Assembly: GCA_031418775.1 (NCBI GenBank) | Contig: JANOJN010000016.1 | Location: 19,313-83,312 of the forward strand | DNA length: 64,000 nt | Origin: JANLQX01 sp031418775 | GTDB taxonomy: Bacteria; Actinomycetota; Acidimicrobiia; Acidimicrobiales; JANYDT01 | Direction: 5' to 3' | Shown here: one piece after another, positions 42,451 through 50,617 of the stretch | Layout: every line of letters begins with the position of its first letter | How positions within the stretch are numbered: position 1 is the first letter of the stretch | Made by a program: the position numbers and the translations under genes | The notes under the pieces: model-generated | Seen by the model: only the letters and a program-made list of their open reading frames with translations | Database searches by the model: none | Told to the model about the DNA's origin: nothing

Positions 42451-42456
42451 ATGGTA
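42451..42456 (-). promoter_or_regulatory. -10 box of the NfuA-like pseudogene (leaderless)
   Basis: TACCAT on the minus strand, seven bases upstream of ATG 42443; the promoter is retained although the gene is broken. Confidence 0.5.
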
Positions 42457-42531
42457 AGCGGAGGCGGCGTTCAAGCAGTCCTTGGGAATCACCTCCGCCG
42501 TTTTGTCCTATCCCCGGGGGAGAATGAAGGA

Positions 42532-43932
42532 GTGAGCGCTGCCAACGAGGAACTGCCGTGGGGGTCTGCCGAGTCCGCGCCGGACCCCCTCTCGCATGCG
42601 CTACCGGCTCCGGACTGGACGGTGGCCCCCGGGCCCGCACCGATGTCGACGGTTCGCACCGTCTCGCTGACCCGTCTCTATGCCGAGGTCGGACGCGCGC
42701 TTGCCGCACCCGGACGCGTGCAGGTCGAAGGCGACGTGCACGACCGTCGGGTCACCCAACAGGGTGCGATCTGGTTCACCCTGCGCGATCGCGCGCTCGA
42801 CCTCCCGGTGCTGATCTCCGGTGGCCGCGCCCGCAAGAGCCGGATCGTCGACGGCGAACGGGTATCGGTTGTCGGTCGGGTGACCCTGCAGCAGCGCAAA
42901 GTGCAGATCCGTATGGAAGCCGAAGAGGTGCTTCCCGTCGGCGAGGGCGCTGTTGCCGCGCTCCTCATCCAGGTGCGGTCCAGGCTCGCCGCCGAAGGTC
43001 TGATCGACCGTCCTCGCCGACCCATTCCGATGCTCCCGCGTGGGATCGGTGTGGTGTGCGGAACCGACGCCGCGGTGCGCCGCGACATCGAAGCGGTGGT
43101 CGCGGCTCGCTATCCCGGTTTCCCCGTCCGGTTCCTCGAAACCGCGGTGCAGGGCGCGGGGGCCGCGGAGTCGGTTCGCCGTGCGATCGATGAACTCGTC
43201 CTCGCTCCGGACATCGACGTCATCGTGCTCGCCCGCGGCGGCGGGAGCGCGGTCGACCTTCTCCCGTTCTCCGACGAAGATCTCTGTCGCGCTGTTGCCA
43301 CATGCCCGAAGCCCGTTGTATCGGCCATCGGCCACGATGGCGATCGACCGGTGTGCGATGACATCGCCGACCTTCGTTGCGGCACTCCGTCGATCGCCGC
43401 ACAGGCTGTCGTCCCGGATCGCGATGCCTTGCATCGCGCATTGGATCGATCCCTCGCCGACGTGGCCCGAGCGATGCACAACCGCTCGCTCGGTTCGCGC
43501 AGTCGGTTGGGTGTGATCCGTTGGGAGAGCGCCCTCGATCGACGTTGTGCCTCGCTCCACCAGTCGCTGTCCGGCATTCGATGGAGCGACGCCCTGGCCG
43601 CGCGCGTCGCCCGCGAACGGGTCATCCTCGCATCCGTGGCCTGGGACCGGGTGCTTCCGGCGCGTTGCGATGCCGCCCGCCGCCGCGTGGATCTGATCGA
43701 CCCGTCGAGCTCGCTTCGCCGTCGGGCGGCGGATGCATCGAACCGGCTTGCTGTGCTGCAGGCGCGGATGGATGCACTCTCGCCGACCCGCGTCCTCGAA
43801 CGGGGCTATGCAGTCGTGCGCGATAGCAATGGACGGGTCTTGCGAGACGCCGCACAGACATCGTCGGGCTCCGCCCTCGACATCACCCTGGCCGTTGGCC
43901 AGCTTCACGTGGAGGTTCGAAATGTCCGATAG
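42532..43932 (+). CDS. xseA: Exodeoxyribonuclease VII large subunit
   Basis: This 466-residue catalytic subunit of ExoVII degrades single-stranded DNA from both ends. An OB-fold N-terminal domain (RVQVEGDVHDRRVTQQGAIWFTL) is followed by the XseA core with GIGVVCGTDAAVRRDIEAV, DVIVLARGGGSAVDLLPF and VVSAIGHDGDRPVCDDIADL, and a coiled-coil tail. The common T-x-AD is CDDIADL here. GTG 42532 has GGGGGAG nine bases upstream; an internal ATG at 42643 is an alternative. It overlaps xseB by 11 bases. Confidence 0.93.
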   Translation: MSAANEELPWGSAESAPDPLSHALPAPDWTVAPGPAPMSTVRTVSLTRLYAEVGRALAAPGRVQVEGDVHDRRVTQQGAIWFTLRDRALDLPVLISGGRARKSRIVDGERVSVVGRVTLQQRKVQIRMEAEEVLPVGEGAVAALLIQVRSRLAAEGLIDRPRRPIPMLPRGIGVVCGTDAAVRRDIEAVVAARYPGFPVRFLETAVQGAGAAESVRRAIDELVLAPDIDVIVLARGGGSAVDLLPFSDEDLCRAVATCPKPVVSAIGHDGDRPVCDDIADLRCGTPSIAAQAVVPDRDALHRALDRSLADVARAMHNRSLGSRSRLGVIRWESALDRRCASLHQSLSGIRWSDALAARVARERVILASVAWDRVLPARCDAARRRVDLIDPSSSLRRRAADASNRLAVLQARMDALSPTRVLERGYAVVRDSNGRVLRDAAQTSSGSALDITLAVGQLHVEVRNVR

Positions 43933-44167
43933 GTCCTCGGGAGAGCAAGGCTCACCGTTATCAACACCCCGACCGATCGCGGCGATGTCGTTCGAGGATC
44001 TGGTCGAGGAGCTGACGATGGTCACGGCGCAGATGGACGACGGCACCATCGGGATCGAACGAGCAGCGGATCTCTACGAACGCGCCAGTGCGCTGCACGC
44101 CGCGGCGTCGGCACGCCTGGTCGGAGTCGAAGCTCGACTCGAGGAGCTCCGCGGCAAGCGGAGCTGA
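43922..44167 (+). CDS. xseB: Exodeoxyribonuclease VII small subunit
   Basis: This is an 81-residue helical protein. SFEDLVEELTMVTAQMDDGTIGIERAADLYERA is the XseB signature (two helices that pack on the XseA coiled coil). It has a longer, Ser/Pro-rich N-terminus (about 25 residues) than enterobacterial XseB. Its start lies inside the xseA 3' end, the usual coupled arrangement. Confidence 0.9.
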   Translation: MSDRSSGEQGSPLSTPRPIAAMSFEDLVEELTMVTAQMDDGTIGIERAADLYERASALHAAASARLVGVEARLEELRGKRS

Positions 44168-44189
44168 CGACGGGTAGGAACTGCGCAGC

Positions 44190-45743
44190 GTGACAACGGT
44201 TCGGGATCGATCACGTCGGACGCACCGCATCGGGATCGCGGTCGTCTTCGGCGCGTTCGTTGCACTGCTCACGTTCGGCGACGGAGCTCCGGTCACTGCC
44301 ACGATCGTCTCCCAGGTCGGTGTTGGCGCTCCGGTGATCACCGGTGTCGGACAGCCCCCCGACCTGTCCTTTCCGACCACGACGACGTCGGGCGGCGGAC
44401 CGGTGCCGGTGATGGGAGCGTCGACGACCACGTCCGCCGTCGCTGCCGGTCCGAGCACGTCGACCTTCGCTCCCGTGATTCATTCGACCAGTTCGTCGAC
44501 CACGACGGTCGACGTGTCGACGACTGACGCGACCGCGCAAGCCGGTGCGACGACGACCGTTCGACCCGGTGGGGTCACGACCACCAGCCGTCCGCCGGCC
44601 TCTTCGATCGAAGAACTCCGGTCGCGTGTGAACACCGCGCTCGCCGGCTCGACGTCATCGCGTTTCGGCGTCTACGTGGCCGTCGACGGAGGCGGGCCGG
44701 TGCTGTTCGAACGCAACGCCGATCGAGGACTGATACCGGCCTCAACGCAGAAGATGTACATCGCCGGCGCGGCGCTGTCGGTCATGGGACCCGATGCGAG
44801 ATATTCAACAGACGTGTTTGCCGATGGGCCGGTGGCGAACGGCACGATGAATGGTGACCTCGTGTTCCGGGCCGCCGGCGATCCCACGTTCGGGGCAACA
44901 CAGCTGGCCGCATTGGCGTCGGCGGTGAAATCGTCGGGGATCACCCGGGTATCCGGATCCCTTGTGCTCGACGACACGCGCTACGACCGCCTCACCCGCA
45001 TCGCCTCGTGGAAGGCCGCGTTCACGCCGGGCGAGTCCGGTTGGTTGTCGGCGTTCTCCGTCGACGGAAACCATCGCAACGATGCCGCAACGGTCGCCGA
45101 TCCTGCTCTTGCCAACCTCGAACGATTTCGCGGGGCATTGTCGGCCAAGGGGGTAACCGTGGCCGGCCTGTCGCGCCGGGGGTCGGTGCCGACGTCCGCG
45201 TCACTGCTCGGATCGTCGAAGTCGGCTCCGCTCGCCGAGATCGTGCAGCGATTCGTCAAGCGGTCCGACAACACCTTCGCGGAGCTGATCACCAAGGAGC
45301 TCGGCGCACGGCTTGGCACGGGTTCAACCGCGAGCGGCGTGTCGGCCATAGCCAAGCACTTCGGGCAACTCGGCGTCCCGCTTCCCGAAGCACAGTTCGA
45401 CGGCTCGGGACTCTCCTCCACCAACCGCTCCTCGGCGCGCATACAGGTGGCGTATCTGCAGCGAGCGCTCGCGTCACCGATCGGCGACGCACTCCGCAAT
45501 TCATTCTCGGTGTCGTGTGTCGACGGTACGCTCCGCTCTCGCACCTGCGGGACTGCGGCGGCGGGAAAGGTGCTCGCGAAGAGCGGTGCAATCGACAACG
45601 TGGTCTCGCTCACGGGGGTGACGACCACCTCCTCCGGACGCTCCGTGACCTTCTCCTTCCTCTTGAACGACGTGCGCTCCGCCCGACTCGGCCGAGCGGC
45701 AATCGACGCAGCGCTTCTCGAGGTGGTCAGAAGCGCCGTCTGA
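44190..45743 (+). CDS. dacB: D-alanyl-D-alanine carboxypeptidase/endopeptidase (PBP4, DacB, S13)
   Basis: This is a 517-residue cell-wall enzyme that trims peptidoglycan peptides. An N-terminal signal/anchor segment (IGIAVVFGAFVALLTFG) is followed by a Thr/Ser-rich, low-complexity linker (about 60-140). The S13 domain has SxxK as S-T-Q-K near residue 185, SxN as KRSDNTF, and K-S-G (AKSGAIDNV) in place of the usual KTG. It would be extracellular, membrane-tethered or wall-associated. The GTG start lies 22 bases after xseB. Confidence 0.9.
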   Translation: MTTVRDRSRRTHRIGIAVVFGAFVALLTFGDGAPVTATIVSQVGVGAPVITGVGQPPDLSFPTTTTSGGGPVPVMGASTTTSAVAAGPSTSTFAPVIHSTSSSTTTVDVSTTDATAQAGATTTVRPGGVTTTSRPPASSIEELRSRVNTALAGSTSSRFGVYVAVDGGGPVLFERNADRGLIPASTQKMYIAGAALSVMGPDARYSTDVFADGPVANGTMNGDLVFRAAGDPTFGATQLAALASAVKSSGITRVSGSLVLDDTRYDRLTRIASWKAAFTPGESGWLSAFSVDGNHRNDAATVADPALANLERFRGALSAKGVTVAGLSRRGSVPTSASLLGSSKSAPLAEIVQRFVKRSDNTFAELITKELGARLGTGSTASGVSAIAKHFGQLGVPLPEAQFDGSGLSSTNRSSARIQVAYLQRALASPIGDALRNSFSVSCVDGTLRSRTCGTAAAGKVLAKSGAIDNVVSLTGVTTTSSGRSVTFSFLLNDVRSARLGRAAIDAALLEVVRSAV

Positions 45744-45761
45744 CAGCCTCGATGCCGCCGA

Positions 45762-46334
45762 TCAACGATTTCGGGCGTGATACTCGCGGTTGGGGATCTG
45801 GCCAGTGGCCATCGCCAGTCGATTGGTGAAGTTGTACATGGCGGCGATCTCTGCGCAATCCCACACCTCGTCGAGGTCCAGTCCGAGTCCTACGAGGCGG
45901 TCGATGTCGGCTTTCGATGTTTCGTTCGGCCGGAGCGTGATCTTCTCGGCATAGTCGCAGATCGCCTCTCGGCGTTGATCGAGTCCGGCGCGCCTCCAGT
46001 CGAGGGTGACGCGGTCGGCCAGCACTGGATCTCCGAGGGCTTCGCGCAATGCCTGGCCGTGCGCCACGAGGCAATAGAGGCATCCGTTCGCCATCGAGAC
46101 GACGACGGCGATCATCTCCCGGTCGGCCGCCGACAGGTGCTCGGACGGAACATGCAGCTGTTTGAAGTGGCTGAACCACGCCCGGAAATGGTCGACCCGG
46201 TAAGCGAACGCCTGGAACACGTTGGGTACGAATCCGATCACTGCTTCGGCTTTGGCGAAGAGTTTGGCAATGTCGTCGGGCAGTTCGTCCCGATCCGGAA
46301 CCGGGTACCAGGAGATCTCGGGGTCGGTGCGCAC
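45762..46334 (-). CDS. AhpD-like / carboxymuconolactone decarboxylase-family protein
   Basis: This is a 190-residue protein of the uncharacterised peroxidase-related group. NGCLYCLVAHGQALRE supplies the redox C-x2-C and the following His of AhpD-type proteins; AADREMIAVVVSMA precedes it. It probably reduces peroxides or shuttles electrons as a homo-oligomer. The GTG at 46334 has TACGGT seven bases upstream. It is divergent from the decayed oxidoreductase gene and converges on dacB. Confidence 0.87.
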   Translation of the reverse strand: MRTDPEISWYPVPDRDELPDDIAKLFAKAEAVIGFVPNVFQAFAYRVDHFRAWFSHFKQLHVPSEHLSAADREMIAVVVSMANGCLYCLVAHGQALREALGDPVLADRVTLDWRRAGLDQRREAICDYAEKITLRPNETSKADIDRLVGLGLDLDEVWDCAEIAAMYNFTNRLAMATGQIPNREYHARNR

Positions 46335-46341
46335 GATGGAA

Positions 46342-46347
46342 ACCGTA
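46342..46347 (-). promoter_or_regulatory. -10 box of AhpD-like gene (leaderless)
   Basis: TACGGT on the minus strand, seven bases upstream of GTG 46334. Confidence 0.55.
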
Positions 46348-46431
46348 TCGGTTCAGACCGCAAAGGATTCTCCTGTCTCGTTCGACGCGGATGGTTCGCC
46401 AAGATCACGCAATGCGGCGAGGATTGCTGCC

Positions 46432-48313
46432 ATGACCAACGCCGAGGAAACGAAGACCCACTTCCGGACATGTCATCTGTGTGAGGCAACGTGCGGCCTC
46501 GAGATCACCACCAAGGGCGCCACCGTGGTGCGGATCCGCGGCGATCAGAACGATGTGTTCTCTCGTGGCTTCATCTGTCCGAAAGGTTCGACGATCAAGG
46601 ACCTCGACGGGGACCCCGACCGTGTCCGCCACCCGATGATTCGCCACGGCGAGACGTGGCGCAAGGTCTCGTGGGAGGAAGCGTTCGCGGAGATCGACCG
46701 ACGCTTCCGGGGTGTCAAGGCCCGACACCTCGATCCGCGCTCCTCGGCGATCTACTTCGGTAACCCGACCGCGCACAACATCTCCTCGAGCCTCTACCTG
46801 CGCTCAGTGATGAACGCGTTGAAGACCACGAACGTGTTCTCCGCCTCAACCGTCGATCAGATGCCGAAGCAGATCTCCGCCGCGCTGATGTTCGGCGCGA
46901 TGGCAACGATTCCCGTGCCCGACCTCGACCGAACCGACTAGCTCGTCATCCTCGGGGCAAACCCGTGGGAATCGAACGGATCGGTGTGCACTGCGCCGGA
47001 CTTTCCCGGTCGCGTCGAGGCGATCCGGGCCCGCGGTGGCAAGGTCGTCGTAGGCGGGGCCGAGCGACGGTACCCCTCGCCCGGGAAAGAACTTCGACCT
47101 CGGCCGCTGGCGGAGCCGGGTGCGGGGCGCAGCCGAGGCAGGATCGGAGCTTCCCGTGGCGGTGCTTGCCGAAGAGATCGAGACACCGGGTGACGGGCAG
47201 ATCCGCGCGCTCTTCAGCGTGGCCGGAAATCCCGTTCTCTCGACCCCCGACGGCCGTCGGCTCGAGGCGGCCTTGGCGACTCTCGAGTTGTTCGTAGCAG
47301 TGGACATGTATCTCAACGAGACCACGCGCCACGCGCATGTGCTGCTTCCTCCGCCGCGCTCGCTCACCCGTCCCCACTACGACCATCTGCTCTACCAGTT
47401 CGCTGTCCGATCGGTGGCCAACTGGTCCGACCCGGTGTTCGAGCTCGATGTCGACGAACGACATGAATGGGACACGCTCCTGCGGCTTGGCGCAGTGCTC
47501 GCAGGGAGCGGAACCGACGTCGACGTCGACGAGCTTGACGAAGCGGCCGCAAGGGGGAGACTCGAGAGCGCAGTTCGCTCACGTCGAAGCCCGGTCTTCG
47601 GACGCGACATCGAGGAGTTGCTCGCGCTCTGCGGCGACGAACGCGGCCCGGCACGCTTGATCGATATCACGCTTCGCCTGGGCAGGTTCGGAGATGGGTT
47701 CGGAGCGCGGCCAGAGGGGCTCACGCTCGCACTGCTCCGCGCACACCCCCACGGAATGGACTTCGGGCCACTCATCCCCCGTCTGGACCACGCGTTGACG
47801 ACGCCGAGCGGCCGAGTCGAGCTTGCTCCGCCGGCGTTGGTCGACGATCTCGTGCGGTTCCGTTCATCGGCGATGCCGACGGTGACCATCGCTACAAGCG
47901 AACGGTCATCGTCCGCACTGCAGTTGATCGGGCGGAGAGATCTCCGGTCGAACAACTCGTGGATGCACAACGTGAAGGTGTTGGTGAAGGGAAAGCCGCG
48001 GTGCACGCTCCAGATGCATCCCGACGACGCGGCCGTTCGGAACATCCATGATGGCGAGACGGTGCGCGTCGCGTCGTCCGTCGGCGCAATCGATGTGCAC
48101 GTTGCGGTGACGGACATCGTTCGTCGAGGCGTTGTGTCACTTCCACACGGTTGGGGCCATCACCGAGATGGCGCGCAACTGGCTGTCGCCGGCGCGAACG
48201 CTGGTGCCAGTTTCAACGATCTTGTCGACACATCGTTGATCGATCCGCATAGCGGGAACGCCGCGCTCAACTCGACGATGGTGGTCGTCGCATCGCGCGT
48301 AATCAGCGAATAA
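46432..48313 (+). pseudogene. Molybdopterin oxidoreductase, decayed (nonsense plus internal deletion)
   Basis: The N-terminal part (from ATG 46432) has the 4Fe-4S motif CHLCEATC...CPKG and the mopterin-binding GNPTAHN region of formate-dehydrogenase-like proteins. A TAG at 46939-46941 follows DLDRTD, where relatives have an aromatic residue, and the same frame continues LVILGANPWESNGS. Near 47055 the frame changes from GGKVVV to a segment resembling GTPRPGKNFDLGRW, skipping roughly 130-200 residues of the family; the C-terminal part (VAGNPVLSTPDG, YLNETTRHAHVLLPP, NNSWMHN, HGWGHH) is clean to 48313. GAGGAT lies seven bases before the start. UAG is not a selenocysteine codon, so recoding does not explain it. 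Confidence 0.85.
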
Positions 48314-48519
48314 GTAAGCATACGTATCAAGAGATTGATAAGCGTGCTTGGCAAATAGCACGCCGAGGCTGTGAAAGCCAGTACCTCAGATCCCAGTGCT
48401 GGCAAGGGCTGTGAGCGGTGAACGACTCACAACCCCGGTTTTTCAAGGTGAATGCTTGACTTGTGCGCGCAAATCTTCTTCTCTTTCTCCCTTGTAAGTC
48501 GTCGTGCCAGGAGGCAGTC
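48314..48519 (+). other. Leader/promoter region of the HU gene
   Basis: This 206-base gap is AT-richer than its flanks. It holds an imperfect 8-bp stem with an 11-base loop at 48377-48403, possibly ending the upstream transcript. A TTGACT at 48456-48461 may be a -35, but its -10 at 17 bases is weak (TTCTCT). HU has a real 5' leader with a good ribosome-binding site, unlike many genes here. Confidence 0.4.
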
Positions 48520-48840
48520 GTGAACAAGACAGAGCTCATTGAGGCAGTTGCGGAAGCAGCGGGCCTTACCAAGACCGATAGTGACAAGGCGGTGAACGCG
48601 TTGCTTGACACAGTTCAAGCAGCGGTGCAATCCGGCGACAAAGTCACGATTCCGGGATTCGGTTCGTTCTCGGTATCGGACCGCAAGGCCCGTACCGGTC
48701 GCAACCCGCAAACCGGTGCAACCATCAAGATCGCTGCGTCGAAGAGTCCGAAGTTTACGGCCGGCTCCGGATTCAAGGCTGCGGTTAACGCCAAAGGCAA
48801 AGCGAAGGCCGCCAAGGCTCCTGCAAAGAAGGGGAAGTAA
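48520..48840 (+). CDS. hup: HU-family DNA-binding protein
   Basis: This is a 106-residue nucleoid protein. NKTELIEAVAEAAGLTKTDSDKAVNALLD is the HU dimer fold, and PGFGSFSVSDRKARTGRNPQTGATIKI is the DNA-gripping arm. Residues 90-106 are a short Lys/Ala tail (KAKAAKAPAKKGK). GTG 48520 is preceded by AGGAGG at six bases, a strong site fitting high expression. In mycobacteria the HU domain and a long Lys/Ala tail are one protein; here the long tail is a separate ORF four bases downstream. Confidence 0.95.
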   Translation: MNKTELIEAVAEAAGLTKTDSDKAVNALLDTVQAAVQSGDKVTIPGFGSFSVSDRKARTGRNPQTGATIKIAASKSPKFTAGSGFKAAVNAKGKAKAAKAPAKKGK

Positions 48841-48844
48841 CCAC

Positions 48845-49063
48845 ATGGCAACGAAGAAAGCAGCAGCTCCCGCGAAGAAGGCTCCGGCCAAGAAAGCGGC
48901 AGCGAAGAAGGCAGCTCCGGCCAAGAAGGCCGCTCCGGCTAAGAAGGCAGCAGAGAAGAAGTCCGCTCCGGCCAAGAAGGCAGCAGTGAAGAAGGCCGCT
49001 CCGGCCAAGAAGGCAGCAGCCAAGAAGGCCGCTCCGGCCAAGAAGGCAGCAGCCAAGAAGTAG
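48845..49063 (+). CDS. Histone H1-like Lys/Ala/Pro-rich protein
   Basis: This 72-residue protein is made almost only of Lys, Ala and Pro in PAKKA-type repeats (KKAAPAKKAA). Such sequences bind DNA non-specifically and compact it, as the C-terminal tail of mycobacterial HupB and histone H1-like bacterial proteins do. GGGGAAG lies just upstream, inside the end of the HU gene. It is co-transcribed with HU and in a different frame. Repeats may make the exact length variable between strains. Confidence 0.8.
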   Translation: MATKKAAAPAKKAPAKKAAAKKAAPAKKAAPAKKAAEKKSAPAKKAAVKKAAPAKKAAAKKAAPAKKAAAKK

Positions 49064-49081
49064 CTCGCAGCATTCGGCAGG

Positions 49082-49104
49082 GCGAGGCACTCGTTGTGTC
49101 TCGC
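49082..49104 (+). terminator. Stem-loop after the HU / H1-like genes
   Basis: A nine-pair stem (GCGAGGCAC with GTGTCTCGC, one G-T wobble) and a five-base loop lie 18 bases after the stop, without a T-tract. It probably stabilises or ends the HU transcript. Confidence 0.4.
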
Positions 49105-49135
49105 TCCAGCCGACCTCGCTGGTCGAGCAATCGAT

Positions 49136-49930
49136 CTACAGCGAAGTCAACAACGCAAACGCCTCGCCGGTCTCGTGACTGGCGAGGCGTCCTGCGTTAC
49201 GGGCCTCTTCGAAGACCGTGACTCGGAACGAAGTGACGGCGTCGTTGTCGCCCGACACGCTCGGCTCCGACGCGATGCGCATCGTCGTCTCGTACTGGCT
49301 CTCGTGTTGCAGCAGCGCTGTCACCTTTGCCTCGATCGCAGTCTCGTCGCAGGTCTCGACATGGTTCACCTCGTCGGCCTCCCAGAGGAGCAGCGCCGAG
49401 GGACGATGCGGTGCAAGGTGCTGCTCCGGGAAGAACTTGGGATCACGTGCTGCGACGATGCCTTCGCACGCCAGAAGGCCGGCATGGCGATGGTCGGGGT
49501 GAATGCGGTAGCGACGCCAGGGGTCATGTCCGAGGACCACATCGGGCGTGAACGTGCGGATCCAGTGGCACACCTCCCACCGTTGCCGAAGTCCGGAGTC
49601 GAGTTCGCCGTCGATCCAGCCGAGGAACACCACGTGCGCATCGCTCGTGCTGCCCAGAGCGCGTGCCGCGGCTCGCTGCTCCCGCTGACGCGTCACAACC
49701 AGTTCGGCTGGGTCGACTCGGTGATCCCAGGTGCCTTTCGATCCGTCCGTCAGGACCAGGTGGAAGATCTCGCACCCCTGGGCTGCCCATTTCGCCAGTG
49801 TCGCTCCACAGCCGAATTCGACATCGTCGGGATGAGCGGCGATCGCGAGCGCTCGCTTCGGAACGGGCAGGTCCACCGAGACCGCGTGCACTCCGGGCGA
49901 ACGAAGGTGGTACGAATCGGGAATGCTCAT
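49136..49930 (-). CDS. PIG-L/LmbE-family N-acetylglucosamine-type deacetylase
   Basis: This is a 264-residue zinc-dependent deacetylase fold. AHPDDVEFG at residues 32-40 supplies the metal-binding His/Asp and catalytic Asp, and IHPDHRHAG the second ligand motif. Relatives act on GlcNAc-inositol (MshB), GlcNAc-malate (BshB) or related conjugates in mycothiol/bacillithiol pathways, or on natural products. Its ATG overlaps the cofC stop by four bases. Substrate is not assigned. Confidence 0.88.
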   Translation of the reverse strand: MSIPDSYHLRSPGVHAVSVDLPVPKRALAIAAHPDDVEFGCGATLAKWAAQGCEIFHLVLTDGSKGTWDHRVDPAELVVTRQREQRAAARALGSTSDAHVVFLGWIDGELDSGLRQRWEVCHWIRTFTPDVVLGHDPWRRYRIHPDHRHAGLLACEGIVAARDPKFFPEQHLAPHRPSALLLWEADEVNHVETCDETAIEAKVTALLQHESQYETTMRIASEPSVSGDNDAVTSFRVTVFEEARNAGRLASHETGEAFALLTSL

Positions 49931-50556
49931 CGGTCACCGCCGAGGTGTCTCGTGCCGTTCATGATCTCGTCGAGGTCTTCGGGAAGATCGACATCGTGGT
50001 TGAGATCGGGATCGTGTGAAACCGTGGTGCTGATACCTAGAGCAACCCCGAGCGCGAGTGCCTGGTCGAGGTGCTTGCGAAACGACCCGACGCCGTAGCT
50101 GAACTCGAACCGCTCGAGCACGTCGGGGCGAAGCGGAAGCGACATGGCGTTGGTGCCGTCGAGTCGATGGTCGGGCACGAGCACGATCCCTGAGGATTCG
50201 GCGAGCCAACGGAGGTCTCGGGCGAGTGGAAGGTCGCTGTGCACGATCACGGCGCGCTCGACACCCATGGACTGGAGTTCGTGCACGGCGAGATGAACCG
50301 CAGCATTGAGTCCGCGTCCCTCCTCGCGAAGCACGGAGAGGCTCCGCGACTGCGCCCAGCGTGCGACCCCTTCGTCATCACACACGATCGCCACAGGGAG
50401 GCTGTGAGCGGCATCGACGACCGTGTTGGCGAAGCGTTGCGCAAGAACCGAGCGCGCCTCCTCGCTCAAACTGGACGACAGCCGACGTTTCGCCTCACCG
50501 AACGACTTCACAGGTATCAGGACGACCGATGGTCCGAGCTCGTGGGGCGTCGACAT
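49927..50556 (-). CDS. cofC: 2-phospho-L-lactate (or phosphoenolpyruvate) guanylyltransferase CofC/FbiD
   Basis: This is a 209-residue nucleotidyltransferase that makes the GDP-linked precursor used for F420. VVLIPVKSFGEAKRRL at the N-terminus is the nucleotide-binding signature; VIVHSDLPLARDL and VLVPDHRLDGTNAM are the other CofC blocks. Actinobacterial enzymes (FbiD) prefer phosphoenolpyruvate. It starts the two-gene unit with the PIG-L gene. F420-using relatives in the window are the LLM oxidoreductase and possibly the DUF385 protein. Confidence 0.9.
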   Translation of the reverse strand: MSTPHELGPSVVLIPVKSFGEAKRRLSSSLSEEARSVLAQRFANTVVDAAHSLPVAIVCDDEGVARWAQSRSLSVLREEGRGLNAAVHLAVHELQSMGVERAVIVHSDLPLARDLRWLAESSGIVLVPDHRLDGTNAMSLPLRPDVLERFEFSYGVGSFRKHLDQALALGVALGISTTVSHDPDLNHDVDLPEDLDEIMNGTRHLGGDR

Positions 50557-50617
50557 GAAGCCATCGAACCTAATCCTCCACCATGGCGATGCACCAGAGC
50601 TGCTGAATGGAACTCCG

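Noticed and set aside
46939..46941. Possible selenocysteine or pyrrolysine recoding of the in-frame stop in the formate-dehydrogenase-like gene
   Set aside because: The codon is TAG, not TGA, it is not at the active-site position, and the gene has a second lesion downstream. Pyrrolysine is not expected in this lineage.
48845..49063. Regular short repeats resembling a CRISPR-like or satellite array
   Set aside because: The repeats encode PAKKA units of an H1-like protein, with no spacers.
49161..49193. Inverted repeat acgcctcgcc / ggcgaggcgt as a terminator
   Set aside because: It lies within the coding 3' end of the PIG-L gene and lacks a T-tract; it is more likely incidental.
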